From: Rhodococcus sp. ARC_M6
Lineage (GTDB): Bacteria; Actinomycetota; Actinomycetes; Mycobacteriales; Mycobacteriaceae
Length of the DNA: 64,000 nt
Assembly (NCBI RefSeq): GCF_022810305.1
Contig: NZ_JALGQH010000013.1
Coordinates: forward strand, 62,001-126,000
Reading direction: 5' to 3'
Shown piece after piece: positions 6,917 to 16,041 of this stretch. The first letter of the stretch is position 1. Each line of letters opens with the position of its first letter. A program made the translations under genes and the position numbers. The notes below the pieces were generated by a model. It saw only the letters and a program-made list of their open reading frames with translations. It ran no database searches and was not told the DNA's origin.

Positions 6917-8098
6917 ATGGAGAAGATAACCAAGAGGCTGTGGAACTGGGCATCGATCCTCGACGAGAAAACTCGCGAGCAAGCGTTGCGTACGTCCCAG
7001 ATGCCTTTTGTCCAGCCGCATCTGGCGTTGATGCCCGATGCGCACCTCGGCGCGGGAGCAACTGTCGGTTCGGTCATCCCAACCGAAGGTGCGATCATGC
7101 CCGCTGCTGTCGGCGTGGATATCGGCTGCGGGATGATCGCGGTCAAGACTCAGTTCAATGTGAGTGACATCGAAGGCCGCGACCTGAGCGCACTTCGCCA
7201 CAGCATCGAACGCTCCGTCCCCCTCTCGGCCGGTGTCTACAACAAGACTCTGACCGACACCACGAAACCGCGTATCGCAGAACTCGAGACCATGGCCGGC
7301 GATCGCTTGCCGTTTTACGATCAGTTCAAGAACAACTGGCGGTTTCAACTCGGAACGCTGGGGTCCGGCAATCATTTCATCGAGGTCACAGTCGACGAAA
7401 ATGACGCGCTCTGGCTATTCCTGCACTCGGGCAGTCGCGGTATCGGCAACAAGATCGCGCAGCATCACATCAAGATCGCCAAGGAGCTGTGCGCCCGCTG
7501 GCACATCGACTTACCTGACCCGGACCTGGCTTACCTGATAGAGAAGACACCCGAATTCGATTGTTACATTACCGATCTCAACTGGGCGCAGCATTTTGCC
7601 CTGTTGAATCGCGAGGAAATGATGGATCGGGTTGTCAAGGACTTCGCACACTTCATGGGCGACGGCACGCCGGCCGTCATCGAGGAACTCGAGCGGATCA
7701 ACTGCCACCACAACTTCACCCAGAAAGAGTTCCACATGGGTCGCGGCGTGTGGCTGAGCAGAAAAGGTGCGATCAAAGCCGACGTCGGCACTCCCGGATT
7801 GATTCCAGGCTCCATGGGAACTGCCAGCTACGTCGTAGTCGGCAAGGGCAACGTGCCGTCGTTCAAGTCCAGCCCGCACGGCGCCGGACGTGTCTACGCC
7901 CGTAACCGCGCCCGGAAAACATTCACGATCGACGATCTCGACAAGGCCATGGTCGGCATCGAATACAAGCGGTCGACGGCGTTCCTGGACGAGATTCCCG
8001 GAGCGTACAAGGACATCGACGTGGTGATGGACGACGCGAATGACTTAGTCGAGATCCGTCACACCTTGCGTCAGATAGTCAACGTGAAGGGCGACTGA
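6917..8098 (+). CDS. rtcB: RtcB family RNA ligase
   Basis: RtcB joins 2',3'-cyclic-phosphate (3'-phosphate) RNA ends to 5'-OH ends using GTP and metal ions, in tRNA splicing or RNA repair. This 393-residue form is near the short bacterial length. Conserved parts are present: PDAH (40-43), the metal site VDIGCGM (67-73, Cys71), GSGNHF (149-154), HSGSRG (170-175) and HGAGR (321-325) with the His that becomes guanylylated. ATG 6917 (or 6914) is chosen because GTGGGAG ends at 6910; ATG 6893 would add eight unlikely residues. It is transcribed rightward into the terminator at 8129. An archease partner and an RtcR activator were not seen nearby. Confidence 0.93.
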   Translation: MEKITKRLWNWASILDEKTREQALRTSQMPFVQPHLALMPDAHLGAGATVGSVIPTEGAIMPAAVGVDIGCGMIAVKTQFNVSDIEGRDLSALRHSIERSVPLSAGVYNKTLTDTTKPRIAELETMAGDRLPFYDQFKNNWRFQLGTLGSGNHFIEVTVDENDALWLFLHSGSRGIGNKIAQHHIKIAKELCARWHIDLPDPDLAYLIEKTPEFDCYITDLNWAQHFALLNREEMMDRVVKDFAHFMGDGTPAVIEELERINCHHNFTQKEFHMGRGVWLSRKGAIKADVGTPGLIPGSMGTASYVVVGKGNVPSFKSSPHGAGRVYARNRARKTFTIDDLDKAMVGIEYKRSTAFLDEIPGAYKDIDVVMDDANDLVEIRHTLRQIVNVKGD

Positions 8099-8128
8099 GC
8101 GCACAACTGACAAGGCCCGCAAAAAACA

Positions 8129-8165
8129 CGAATGGCCCCGCCAAGACAATCGGCGGGGCCATTCG
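8129..8165. terminator. Bidirectional terminator hairpin between rtcB and the DUF2469 gene
   Basis: Perfect 14-bp arms CGAATGGCCCCGCC (8129-8142) and GGCGGGGCCATTCG (8152-8165) with a 9-nt loop. AAAAAA at 8121-8126 gives a T-run for leftward transcripts. It separates two convergent genes. Confidence 0.85.
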
Positions 8166-8175
8166 TGGAGTAGGT

Positions 8176-8481
8176 TCAGTCGGGCAAACGCAGGTCCGGC
8201 TTGTCCAGCTCTTCGATGTTGACGTCCTTGAACGTCACGACGCGCACGTACTTCACGAATCGCGCCGGACGGTACATGTCCCACACCCACGCGTCGGACA
8301 TCCGCAGTTCAAAGTAGATTTCGCCATCCGAATTATGCGGTAGCAGCTCGACCGTGTTGGCGAGATAAAAACGTCGTTCCGTCTCCACGACGTAGGAGAA
8401 CTGTCCGACGATGTCCCGGTATTCGCGATAGAGCGAAAGCTCCATCTCGGTTTCGTATTTCTCGAGATCCTCGGCACTCAT
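8176..8481 (-). CDS. DUF2469 family protein
   Basis: A 101-residue conserved actinobacterial protein (M. tuberculosis Rv2901c type) starting MSAEDLEKYETEMELSL; the upstream extension of the frame runs into rnhB and is not used. It is rich in acidic and aromatic residues, with the core YREYRDIVGQFSYVVETERRF and a DMYRPARFVKYVRV segment. It follows rnhB by 37 bp in the rplS-lepB-rnhB run and ends before the shared terminator. No molecular function is established. Confidence 0.9.
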   Translation of the reverse strand: MSAEDLEKYETEMELSLYREYRDIVGQFSYVVETERRFYLANTVELLPHNSDGEIYFELRMSDAWVWDMYRPARFVKYVRVVTFKDVNIEELDKPDLRLPD

Positions 8482-8518
8482 CGGTTTAGCCAGTCCTCCC
8501 AGTTCGTCTGAACATCTA

Positions 8519-9208
8519 TCATCCCGTATGGCCTGCACGCTGCTGCACCCGGAGTCCCGCAGCAACAACATTGGCGTACGTCATGCGATGCTCGGCGCAC
8601 GGACCCAACTCCTCGAGCGAGTCCATGTGCAGTGGCGTGCTGTATCCCTTGTGTATCGCAAATCCGTATCCGGGATGGATACCGTCCATCTCTTCCATGA
8701 CGTGATCACGCGTCACCTTGGCAAGAACACTGGCCGCGGCGATGCACGCAGCAGCGGCGTCGCCGCCGATCACCGGTAGGGACGGCGCGGTGAGGCCGGG
8801 CACTCGAAAGCCGTCGGTGAGAACGTATCCCGGCGGCGTCTCGAGGCCGGCGACAGCACGTCGCATTCCCTCGATATTGGCGACGTGAATTCCGATCCGA
8901 TCAATTTCTTCGGCCGCGACCGAAATGACGCTCCATGCCAAGGCCAGCCGCTTGATCACCGGAAAGAGCTCTTCGCGGGCCCGTTCGGTGAGTTTCTTCG
9001 AATCATCCAATCGCGCAAGGGCTACGTGAGGTTTGGGCGCCAATACACAGGCCGCGATCACGAGCGGGCCGGCGCACGCACCACGTCCGGCTTCGTCGAC
9101 ACCCGCAACCGGACCCATCCCGGTTCGATACAGCGCAGACTCCATCGTTCGCAAACCTGTCGATCTGCGAATGACGACGCGAGGCGGCCAACTACTCGAA
9201 CTACTCAC
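8519..9208 (-). CDS. rnhB: Ribonuclease HII
   Basis: Cleaves RNA in RNA-DNA hybrids and removes single ribonucleotides left in DNA. The 229-residue protein has the type 2 RNase H signature [10 protein letters not shown], with catalytic Asp38 and Glu39, further acidic residues in LDDSKKL and VLTDGF, and a C-terminal [10 protein letters not shown] segment. The start is GTG at 9208; [20 protein letters not shown] matches the N-terminal style of mycobacterial homologues. It begins 12 bp after the lepB stop, so the two are co-transcribed. Confidence 0.96.
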   Translation of the reverse strand: MSSSSSWPPRVVIRRSTGLRTMESALYRTGMGPVAGVDEAGRGACAGPLVIAACVLAPKPHVALARLDDSKKLTERAREELFPVIKRLALAWSVISVAAEEIDRIGIHVANIEGMRRAVAGLETPPGYVLTDGFRVPGLTAPSLPVIGGDAAAACIAAASVLAKVTRDHVMEEMDGIHPGYGFAIHKGYSTPLHMDSLEELGPCAEHRMTYANVVAAGLRVQQRAGHTG

Positions 9209-9220
9209 GGTCCTACAAAC

Positions 9221-10042
9221 TCAATTACCTTGGGGGTTAGGCGAACTGATGCTGCCCATGCGGGAGGGCGGGAGAACGATGAAGCGCGCCTGGCCGATGA
9301 CGTTGTCCAGTGGGATGGTCCCTTGAAGTTCGTCTTGAACGTGAGCACGCGAGTCAGCGGAGTTGCTGCGGTTGTCGCCCATCACCCACACATGCCCCTC
9401 AGGAACGGTGACGGGAGCGAAGCAGCGGCCGGATTTCACGGCGGTAGTGCAATCCTGGACACCGGGGGTGAAGGGAAAGTCCATCTTGACGTAGGGCTCG
9501 TCGAGTGGCTTGCCGTCGACCATGACCCGGCCTTGTTCGTCACAACACTCGACGGTCTGCCCGCCGGTGGCGATAACGCGCTTGACCAAATCGTTCTCGT
9601 CCGGCGGAACCAGGCCCACCCACGAGCCGACCTCTTGAAGGCCACGCTTCACAGTGTTGTCGGACCGATTGGACGTGTATCGCGTGTTCCACGAATCGGG
9701 GCCCTTGAAGACGATGACGTCGCCGGGTTCCGGATCGCCGAAGCGGTAACCGATTTTCTCCACGACGATCCGGTCGCCGGTACAGCCGGTACACCCGTGC
9801 AACGTCGGTTCCATCGACTCGGACGGAATGAGAAAGACGCGAAAGACAAAGGCTTGGAGCACAATGCTCAAAACAAGCGCTACACCGATCAGTATCGGAA
9901 GTTCCCGAAAGAATGATCGCTGTTTCTTGGGCTCTTTATGTGAAGTGTGAGGCTTTGCCGAAGTCGGTTCCTCAGAACTGACGGATCCATCGTGATTCTC
10001 GGTACCGGACGACAATGCCTGCTCCTTCGAAGAATCTTCCAC
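9221..10042 (-). CDS. lepB: Signal peptidase I
   Basis: Membrane serine protease that removes Sec and Tat signal peptides outside the membrane; its substrates would include the exported proteins in this window. The 273-residue protein has a polar cytoplasmic N-terminus, one transmembrane segment (about 49-69), the catalytic Ser76 in SESMEPT, the general base Lys154 in DLVKRVIATGG and the GDNR-S-SDSR region (here MGDNRSNSADSR). GTG at 10042 is the start. It follows rplS with a 54-bp gap that holds a terminator-like hairpin, so it may be read at a reduced level from upstream. Confidence 0.96.
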   Translation of the reverse strand: MEDSSKEQALSSGTENHDGSVSSEEPTSAKPHTSHKEPKKQRSFFRELPILIGVALVLSIVLQAFVFRVFLIPSESMEPTLHGCTGCTGDRIVVEKIGYRFGDPEPGDVIVFKGPDSWNTRYTSNRSDNTVKRGLQEVGSWVGLVPPDENDLVKRVIATGGQTVECCDEQGRVMVDGKPLDEPYVKMDFPFTPGVQDCTTAVKSGRCFAPVTVPEGHVWVMGDNRSNSADSRAHVQDELQGTIPLDNVIGQARFIVLPPSRMGSISSPNPQGN

Positions 10043-10054
10043 AAAAACAGACTA

Positions 10055-10084
10055 GCCCGACACCGCGCGTACGCGGTGCCGGGC
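10055..10084 (-). terminator. Terminator-like hairpin after rplS
   Basis: CACCGCG-CGTA-CGCGGTG (10061-10078) is extended by GCCCG/CGGGC after one A-C mismatch. Read leftward, TTTTTG follows 11 nt after the stem. It lies between rplS and lepB and may attenuate read-through. Confidence 0.6.
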
Positions 10085-10096
10085 CAGAAAGAAAGA

Positions 10097-10438
10097 TCAG
10101 CGCTTTTCCTTGATCTTTGCCTTCTTGCCGCGCAGCTCGCGCAGGTAGTACAGCTTGGCGCGACGGACGTCACCGCGGGTCAGAACCTCGATGGAGGCCA
10201 GCGTAGGGCTGTGAACCGGGAACGTACGCTCGACACCGACGCCGAAAGAAACCTTGCGGACGGTGAAGGTTTCGCGAACGCCGCCACCCTGACGACGAAT
10301 AACGACGCCCTTGAAGACCTGCACGCGCTCCTTCGAGCCTTCGATAACCTTGACGTTCACGTTGAGCGTGTCGCCGGGACGGAAGGCCGGAATGTCGTCG
10401 CGAAGCGACTTCTTATCCAGGAAGTCCAATGTGTTCAT
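10097..10438 (-). CDS. rplS: 50S ribosomal protein L19
   Basis: L19 sits at the interface between the 30S and 50S subunits. The 113-residue length and the blocks [47 protein letters not shown] and [22 protein letters not shown] are standard for the family. ATG at 10438. In many bacteria rplS follows trmD; here, as in M. tuberculosis, it is separated from trmD, and an insertion has widened the distance. Confidence 0.98.
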   Translation of the reverse strand: MNTLDFLDKKSLRDDIPAFRPGDTLNVNVKVIEGSKERVQVFKGVVIRRQGGGVRETFTVRKVSFGVGVERTFPVHSPTLASIEVLTRGDVRRAKLYYLRELRGKKAKIKEKR

Positions 10439-10526
10439 GTGTAATCCTTGCGTTTGCAGGAGCAGAGGAACCGAGCGGCGCTCGCTTCGGTTGCCCGAAT
10501 CGACGCTCGTCTGGTTCGTGCCCAGA

Positions 10527-11414
10527 TCAAGTACTGCTGCCTGGTCCAGGCAACCCGTCCATTGTGCCAGACGTCGATGCGATGGGTGAAACCGGAGGCG
10601 GCGGAGCTGGGTGAATCGTGTGGTCGAGCACTTCTTCGGCTGCTGTCATCGCATGCTCGACGCTCGGTGAACCGGCAATGACATCTTGGATGTAGATCTT
10701 GGCCCGGATGACCGGCCGACGCCATTTCCGCTCCCGCTCGAGCGCACGTCTCATCTTTTTCGGTTTGCGTGTGTACCGCCAGCGCGCCCACGGAGCGCCA
10801 GGTCTACTGAGCCGGACCGCGCCGACTATCAGCAACGGCAGAACGAACAGGCCGACAAGACCGGTCCAGATCTTGCCTTTGAGAATCACTATCGCAGCCA
10901 ATCCGAAATTGATCAGTGCGATGAATACGAAAATCAGCTTGACCCAGGGATTTCGTTCCTCCCGGAACCCGGCCAGATCCAACAATTCGAGCGGCCGGAA
11001 ACCGAGCAGCACCAGTCCGGTGACTGCGACGGCAACAAATACCGCGTCAACCGACGTTCGGCCCTGTTCTGACCAGTACACGTCCTTGAGATAGAAGATC
11101 AGCGCAAATTCGTCCAGCACCAGCGCGGCGCCCATACCGAAGATCGCTGCGAGGACAGCGCCGGTCGTCTGAGAGCCATCCACGTAGACGGCTATCAGAG
11201 CGCCACCGGAGATCATCATCGCGACAACCCCGAACACCACATGGTGAACATGCTGGCCACCCGGCGTGATATTTCCCGGCCACCATTTCACCTGGGCGCG
11301 AATCATCCGCACGCTCAGCCGAATCAACAGGAACGCGGACAGAAACCCGAGGAGAAAGAACAGCAATGGGAGTCGGCCGTGGCCGATGATCTCGCGTTCG
11401 AGCCACTCTCCCAT
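10527..11414 (-). CDS. Conserved multi-pass membrane protein
   Basis: A 295-residue protein with about six hydrophobic segments in the first 200 residues ([57 protein letters not shown] and others), then a basic cytoplasmic tail ([18 protein letters not shown]) and a Pro-rich end. A conserved-looking [15 protein letters not shown] motif with His residues lies after the first membrane segment. ATG 11414 is preferred over GTG 11417. It lies between tex and rplS. No function recognised. Confidence 0.8.
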   Translation of the reverse strand: MGEWLEREIIGHGRLPLLFFLLGFLSAFLLIRLSVRMIRAQVKWWPGNITPGGQHVHHVVFGVVAMMISGGALIAVYVDGSQTTGAVLAAIFGMGAALVLDEFALIFYLKDVYWSEQGRTSVDAVFVAVAVTGLVLLGFRPLELLDLAGFREERNPWVKLIFVFIALINFGLAAIVILKGKIWTGLVGLFVLPLLIVGAVRLSRPGAPWARWRYTRKPKKMRRALERERKWRRPVIRAKIYIQDVIAGSPSVEHAMTAAEEVLDHTIHPAPPPPVSPIASTSGTMDGLPGPGSST

Positions 11415-11493
11415 CACTGCCCTCGTTCCTGCCTGTAACCCACCGGGTCCCGATCAGTTGCGGTAAACCGGGGATTTCGCATCATCGAACACG

Positions 11494-13824
11494 CTATTTT
11501 CCGAAACCCGCATTTCGCAAGGCATCAGCCATCGAACCCGCCGCCGGCGCGCGGTTTTCGGGACGCTTGTCACGACCGCCTTGCTGGGGGCCGCCGCGGC
11601 GTTGCTGACTGCCCTGCCCCTGACTCTGTCCCTGCCGCGCACTCTGGCCGCCGCGCGAACCCTCCGGCTTACGCGGTGCGCCCACCTCGTCGTCCAGGCG
11701 CAGTGTCAGTGCAATTCGCTGACGCGCCTCGTCGACCTCGAGAACCTTCACCTTTACGACGTCACCCGACTTCACAACTTCACGCGGATCCTTGACAAAG
11801 CTGTGGGACATCGCCGAAACGTGAACCAATCCGTCCTGGTGCACGCCCACGTCGACAAAGGCTCCGAAGGCCGCGACGTTGGTGACAACACCTTCCAGAA
11901 CCATGCCCGGCTTGAGGTGTGACACTTTCTCGATACCGGCTGCGAAGGTGGCAGTCTTGAATTCCGGGCGCGGGTCACGGCCTGGCTTTTCCAGTTCGGA
12001 GATGATGTCCGTGACGGTCGGGAGACCGAATCGTTCGTCGACGTAATCGGCGGCCCGCACCGATCGCAGAGCCGTGGCGTTCCCGAGGATGGTCCGCACA
12101 TCTCCACCGGCCCCGGCAACGATCTTGCGGACGACGGGGTACGCCTCCGGATGCACGCTCGACGCGTCGAGCGGATCGTCACCCTCGACGATTCGAAGGA
12201 AGCCCGCACACTGCTCAAATGCCTTGGGCCCCAACCGCGAAACATCCTTGAGCGCCTTGCGGGTTCGGAACGGCCCATTCTGATCTCGGTGCGCGACAAT
12301 GCTTTCCGCCAACGAACCCGCGATGCCGGAGACTCGCGCCAGCAGTGGCACAGACGCGGTATTCACGTCGACGCCGACGGCGTTCACGGCATCTTCGACC
12401 ACCGCATTGAGCGAGCGGGAGAGAAGTGATTCGGTGATGTCGTGCTGGTACTGGCCGACACCGATGGACTTGGGATCGATCTTGACCAACTCGGCCAACG
12501 GGTCTTGGAGGCGACGCGCGATGGACACCGCTCCTCGGATCGACACGTCGAGGTCCGGAAGTTCTTGGGACGCATACGCCGAGGCGGAGTAGACGGAGGC
12601 GCCCGCTTCGGACACGACGATCTTCATGAGATTCGGGGCGCCGGTCTTGGCGATCAATTCGGTAGCGAGGGTGTCGGTCTCACGCGAAGCCGTCCCGTTG
12701 CCGATGGCGATCAACTCGACGCCGTACTTGGTGACCAGCCCGGCCAGAACCGCGAGCGAGGCATCCCACTTGTTGTGCGGCTGGTGCGGATAGATGGTTT
12801 CGTAGGCGAGAACCTTGCCGGTTCCGTCGACGACGGCGACCTTGGTGCCGGTCCGAAGTCCGGGATCGAGGCCCATGGTCGGACGTGCGCCCGCCGGTGC
12901 CGCGAGCAGGAGATCCTTGAGGTTGGTCGCGAAAACGTCGACGGCGTCCTTCTCCGCGGACTGACGCAGCCGCATGCGCACATCGACTCCGAGTGTGACC
13001 GCAAACTTGGTCTTCCAGGCCCATCGAACGGTGTCGAGGAGCCAGCGATCGGCTGCGCGCCCACGGTCCGCGATGTCGAACCGGGTGGCGATTCGTCCTT
13101 CGTAGACGGTCCGCTCCCCCGGCGACGATTCCTCGGTGTCGGCCGCCATGGTCACCGACAGGACTTCTTCCTTCTCGCCGCGAAGAACGGCAAGAATCCG
13201 ATGCGAGGGCAGTTTCGCGAAGGGTTCCGAGAATTCGAAGTAGTCAGCAAACTTCGAGCCATCGGATTCCTTGCCCTTACGGACTGCGGAAACGACCTGT
13301 CCGCGCTTCCACATCAGCTCTCGTAGATCACCGACGAGATCGGCATCCTCGGCAAAACGTTCGACCAGGATCGCGCGAGCGCCGTCGCGTTGCTCGTCCG
13401 AGTACTGCGCGGGGTCTGTGGTGGGATCGCCGATCAGTGCGTCGGCAACGGGCTCGTGGCCGGCCTCGCGGGCAATCTGCGCCTTGGTACGACGCTTCGG
13501 CTTGAACGGCAGATAGATGTCTTCGAGCCGAGCCTTCGTGTCGGCAATCATGATCTGACCACGCAGTTGATCATCGAGTTTGCCCTGGGACTCGATCTCG
13601 GTGAGGACGGCGTCGCGGCGCTCGTCGAGCTCGCGGAGATAGCGCAAACGCTCCTCCAGCAGGCGCAGTTGCGCGTCGTCGAGAGTGCCGGTGACTTCTT
13701 TTCGATACCGGGCGATAAAGGGCACAGTGGCACCGCCGTCCAGGAGGTCGACGGCCGCAGCCACCTGCCCTTCACGGACGTCGAGTTCCTCGGCAATACG
13801 CTGGTTCACGGTCTTGAGAATCAC
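11494..13824 (-). CDS. tex: Tex family RNA-binding transcription accessory protein
   Basis: Tex proteins bind nucleic acid and resemble eukaryotic Spt6. At 776 residues this has the full set: N-terminal helical domain (QRIAEELDVREGQV, FIARYRKE), a YqgF/RNase H-like domain (LGLDPGLRTGTKVAVVDGTGK style, around 320), helix-hairpin-helix motifs (VNTASVPLLARVSGIAGSLA and GPKAFEQCAGFLRI) and an S1 domain near 640-715 (GMVLEGVVTNVAAFGAFVDV, HQDGLVHVS). The tail is rich in Gly, Gln and Arg (GQSQGQGSQQRRGGPQQGG), typical of disordered RNA-binding ends. GTG start at 13824; transcribed divergently from the LppW-like lipoprotein. Confidence 0.95.
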   Translation of the reverse strand: MILKTVNQRIAEELDVREGQVAAAVDLLDGGATVPFIARYRKEVTGTLDDAQLRLLEERLRYLRELDERRDAVLTEIESQGKLDDQLRGQIMIADTKARLEDIYLPFKPKRRTKAQIAREAGHEPVADALIGDPTTDPAQYSDEQRDGARAILVERFAEDADLVGDLRELMWKRGQVVSAVRKGKESDGSKFADYFEFSEPFAKLPSHRILAVLRGEKEEVLSVTMAADTEESSPGERTVYEGRIATRFDIADRGRAADRWLLDTVRWAWKTKFAVTLGVDVRMRLRQSAEKDAVDVFATNLKDLLLAAPAGARPTMGLDPGLRTGTKVAVVDGTGKVLAYETIYPHQPHNKWDASLAVLAGLVTKYGVELIAIGNGTASRETDTLATELIAKTGAPNLMKIVVSEAGASVYSASAYASQELPDLDVSIRGAVSIARRLQDPLAELVKIDPKSIGVGQYQHDITESLLSRSLNAVVEDAVNAVGVDVNTASVPLLARVSGIAGSLAESIVAHRDQNGPFRTRKALKDVSRLGPKAFEQCAGFLRIVEGDDPLDASSVHPEAYPVVRKIVAGAGGDVRTILGNATALRSVRAADYVDERFGLPTVTDIISELEKPGRDPRPEFKTATFAAGIEKVSHLKPGMVLEGVVTNVAAFGAFVDVGVHQDGLVHVSAMSHSFVKDPREVVKSGDVVKVKVLEVDEARQRIALTLRLDDEVGAPRKPEGSRGGQSARQGQSQGQGSQQRRGGPQQGGRDKRPENRAPAAGSMADALRNAGFGK

Positions 13825-13899
13825 GAGATCCGACCCTACCGCTATCCTGTGACAAGTAGACCGGCAGACAGCGCCGGCTCCAGAGCGCCAGGGGAAACG

Positions 13900-14898
13900 A
13901 TGACTGCGCGGTTCGTCCGGATACTCGCCATGGCGGCTGCAGTTACTTTTGCAGCATCATGCAGCGGTGTGGAGAGTCCCGACGTAAACGCTGCTACCCA
14001 AACTCCGGCCTTCCCCGACACCGACGTACCCATGGCGCCGACACTCGAAGCCAGGCTCATTCAAGCCCAGTCCGCCGCGCTCGAGCGCGGCGCAGACGTT
14101 TCGATTTCGGTGTTCGACCGAACGTCGAACCGGTATCTCGAAGTCGGTGGCGACCAACAGATCGAAACAGCATCTGTTGCAAAGCTTTTCATCGCCGAAG
14201 ACCTGTTGCAGCAAGACACACACGGCCAACGAGCACTGAGCGACGACGACTGGGTGCTCATGGAAGCCATGCTCGAGGCCTCCGACGACAATGCGGCCAA
14301 CACCCTGTGGGAGGCCGCCGGCGGCCCCGATCTCGTAACCCGCGTCGCGGAGCGCTACTCATTGGTTTCCACCACCGCTCCTGTAGACGGCATGTGGTGG
14401 AACACCGAGACCACGTCCCACGACCTCATCACCTTCTACGACGGCATTCTGGACGACGTCACGCAGCTCGGCGAGGACCGCTCGAGTCGGCTCGTCAATG
14501 ACCTGCGCCAATCCACACCCACAGCGGCTGATGGATACGACCAACGTTTCGGCCTCCCGGAAGCCCTGTTCGACGAGCCGGTACTGGGCGTCAAGCAAGG
14601 GTGGATGTGCTGCATCAACGATCGATGGCTCCATCTGTCCACGGCCGTCGTCGGCGAAGACAACAGATACATCGTCGCTATTGCGTCCCGCGAGAACATT
14701 CAATATCCGGGCGACGACAACGACGACGCGTACCCGGATACTTCGTTCACCGATGTGATCGACGACGACAGCGCGCTTCATGCACGCGACACCGTGACAG
14801 GCGTGACACAGATCCTCTTTCCCGACGGAGCAATCGACGATTGGTCGAAACCCCAGACGCCGAATGAGCAACCGGTGCAGGAAGCTTCGGGCCGGTAG
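13900..14898 (+). CDS. lppW: Beta-lactamase-fold lipoprotein, LppW-like
   Basis: A 332-residue lipoprotein: the signal peptide ends in the lipobox FAASC with Cys21 as the lipidated residue. The body has serine-hydrolase motifs of penicillin-binding proteins and class A beta-lactamases: SVAK at 92-95, SDDN at 128-131 and KQG at 232-234 in place of KTG. It lies in the position of M. tuberculosis lppW (Rv2905), between the rplS and trmD groups. The start at 13900 is preceded by AGGGGAAACG; the open frame upstream overlaps tex and is not used. A role as hydrolase or as a non-catalytic surface protein is open; it ends 3 bp before the convergent aminotransferase gene. Confidence 0.85.
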   Translation: MTARFVRILAMAAAVTFAASCSGVESPDVNAATQTPAFPDTDVPMAPTLEARLIQAQSAALERGADVSISVFDRTSNRYLEVGGDQQIETASVAKLFIAEDLLQQDTHGQRALSDDDWVLMEAMLEASDDNAANTLWEAAGGPDLVTRVAERYSLVSTTAPVDGMWWNTETTSHDLITFYDGILDDVTQLGEDRSSRLVNDLRQSTPTAADGYDQRFGLPEALFDEPVLGVKQGWMCCINDRWLHLSTAVVGEDNRYIVAIASRENIQYPGDDNDDAYPDTSFTDVIDDDSALHARDTVTGVTQILFPDGAIDDWSKPQTPNEQPVQEASGR

Positions 14899-14901
14899 TT
14901 C

Positions 14902-16041
14902 TCACCAGCTGTACGACGTCACCGCATCCACAACGCGGTCTTGCTGATCTGCGCTCAACATGGGCCACAAGGGAAGTCGCAGAATTGTCGTTGAAAACAA
15001 TTCACTGCGAACGCACGGTTGCGGCGTGCTGCCATAGCGTTTGCCGGCGGCACTGGAATCGAGCGGAACATAGTGAAACGGTGCCACGATTCCCTGCTCG
15101 GCGACATGGCGAATCATTGCGTCACGAATCTGCTCGTTCGGCATCCTGACGTAGAACAGGTGAGCGGTGTGCTCGCAGTCCGGCGGGACCGTCATGAGAT
15201 GGACGTCGCGCTCCTGCGCCCAGTCCGCCAAGCCCGTGCGGTAGCCGTCCCACACTCGATGCCGCTGCGCCTGGACTGTTTCGAACTCGGACAGTTGAGC
15301 GTCCAGCACCGCCGCATTCAGTTCACTGGGGAGATAGCTCGAACCGATGTCCTGCCACGAGTACTTGTCCACCTGGCCTCGGAGGAACCGAGCCCGGTTG
15401 GTGCCCTTCTCCCGGATGATCTCGGCGCGCTCCATGAGCGCGTCGTCGGAGAGCAACAATGCGCCGCCCTCGCCGCAGTGAATGTTCTTCGTATCGTGGA
15501 AACTCTGGGTGCCGACGGCGCCGATGGTGCCGAGTTTGCATCCCCGCCAGGAACCGCCCAATCCGTGTGCGTTGTCCTCGATCAAAGCGATTCCATACTG
15601 CTGGGCGAGCGCCAACAGTGGTTCCATATCTGCGGCCACGCCGCCGTAGTGCATGACGAGTACAGCTTTGGTGCGCGCTGTGATTGCGTCGGCGACTGCT
15701 GCGGGGTCGATGTTTCCGGTTGCCAAGTCGATATCGACAAACACGATGGTCGCGCCTCGGAGCGCCACTGCGGTGGCCGCGGAACTGAATGCGAAGCTCG
15801 GCACGATCACCTCGTCGCCCGGTCCGAGTTCCAGCAGGAGCCCGCCCAGTTCGAGCGCATGGGTGCAGGACGTGGTTAGCAGAGCATGCTTCGAGCCGGT
15901 GATTTCCTTGATTCTGGCCGTCGACGACGCGGTGAATCGGCCGTCGCCGTGAATATGATCCGACTCCAGAACCGTTGCCAGATTATTCAATTCGTTGACG
16001 GCACGGTAGGGCCGACTGAAAATGATGCGGTCAGTGCTCAC
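14902..16041 (-). CDS. wecE: dTDP-4-amino-4,6-dideoxygalactose transaminase (WecE-like)
   Basis: PLP-dependent sugar aminotransferase of the DegT/DnrJ/EryC1 family; WecE converts dTDP-4-keto-6-deoxyglucose to dTDP-4-amino-4,6-dideoxygalactose with glutamate. The 379-residue protein has the family features: TTSCTHALEL (56-65) near the cofactor phosphate, EDNAHG (155-160) with the pyridine-contacting Asp156, and Lys185 in SFHDTKNIHCGEGG as the Schiff-base residue. GTG at 16041 overlaps the upstream glycosyltransferase by 11 bp, so the two are coupled. This suggests the glycosyltransferase uses the amino-dideoxy sugar. The exact sugar cannot be fixed from sequence. Confidence 0.9.
   Translation of the reverse strand: MSTDRIIFSRPYRAVNELNNLATVLESDHIHGDGRFTASSTARIKEITGSKHALLTTSCTHALELGGLLLELGPGDEVIVPSFAFSSAATAVALRGATIVFVDIDLATGNIDPAAVADAITARTKAVLVMHYGGVAADMEPLLALAQQYGIALIEDNAHGLGGSWRGCKLGTIGAVGTQSFHDTKNIHCGEGGALLLSDDALMERAEIIREKGTNRARFLRGQVDKYSWQDIGSSYLPSELNAAVLDAQLSEFETVQAQRHRVWDGYRTGLADWAQERDVHLMTVPPDCEHTAHLFYVRMPNEQIRDAMIRHVAEQGIVAPFHYVPLDSSAAGKRYGSTPQPCVRSELFSTTILRLPLWPMLSADQQDRVVDAVTSYSW

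Noticed and set aside
9003..9916. Plus-strand open frames opposite rnhB and lepB
   Set aside because: Shadows of two well-conserved genes; no independent coding evidence.
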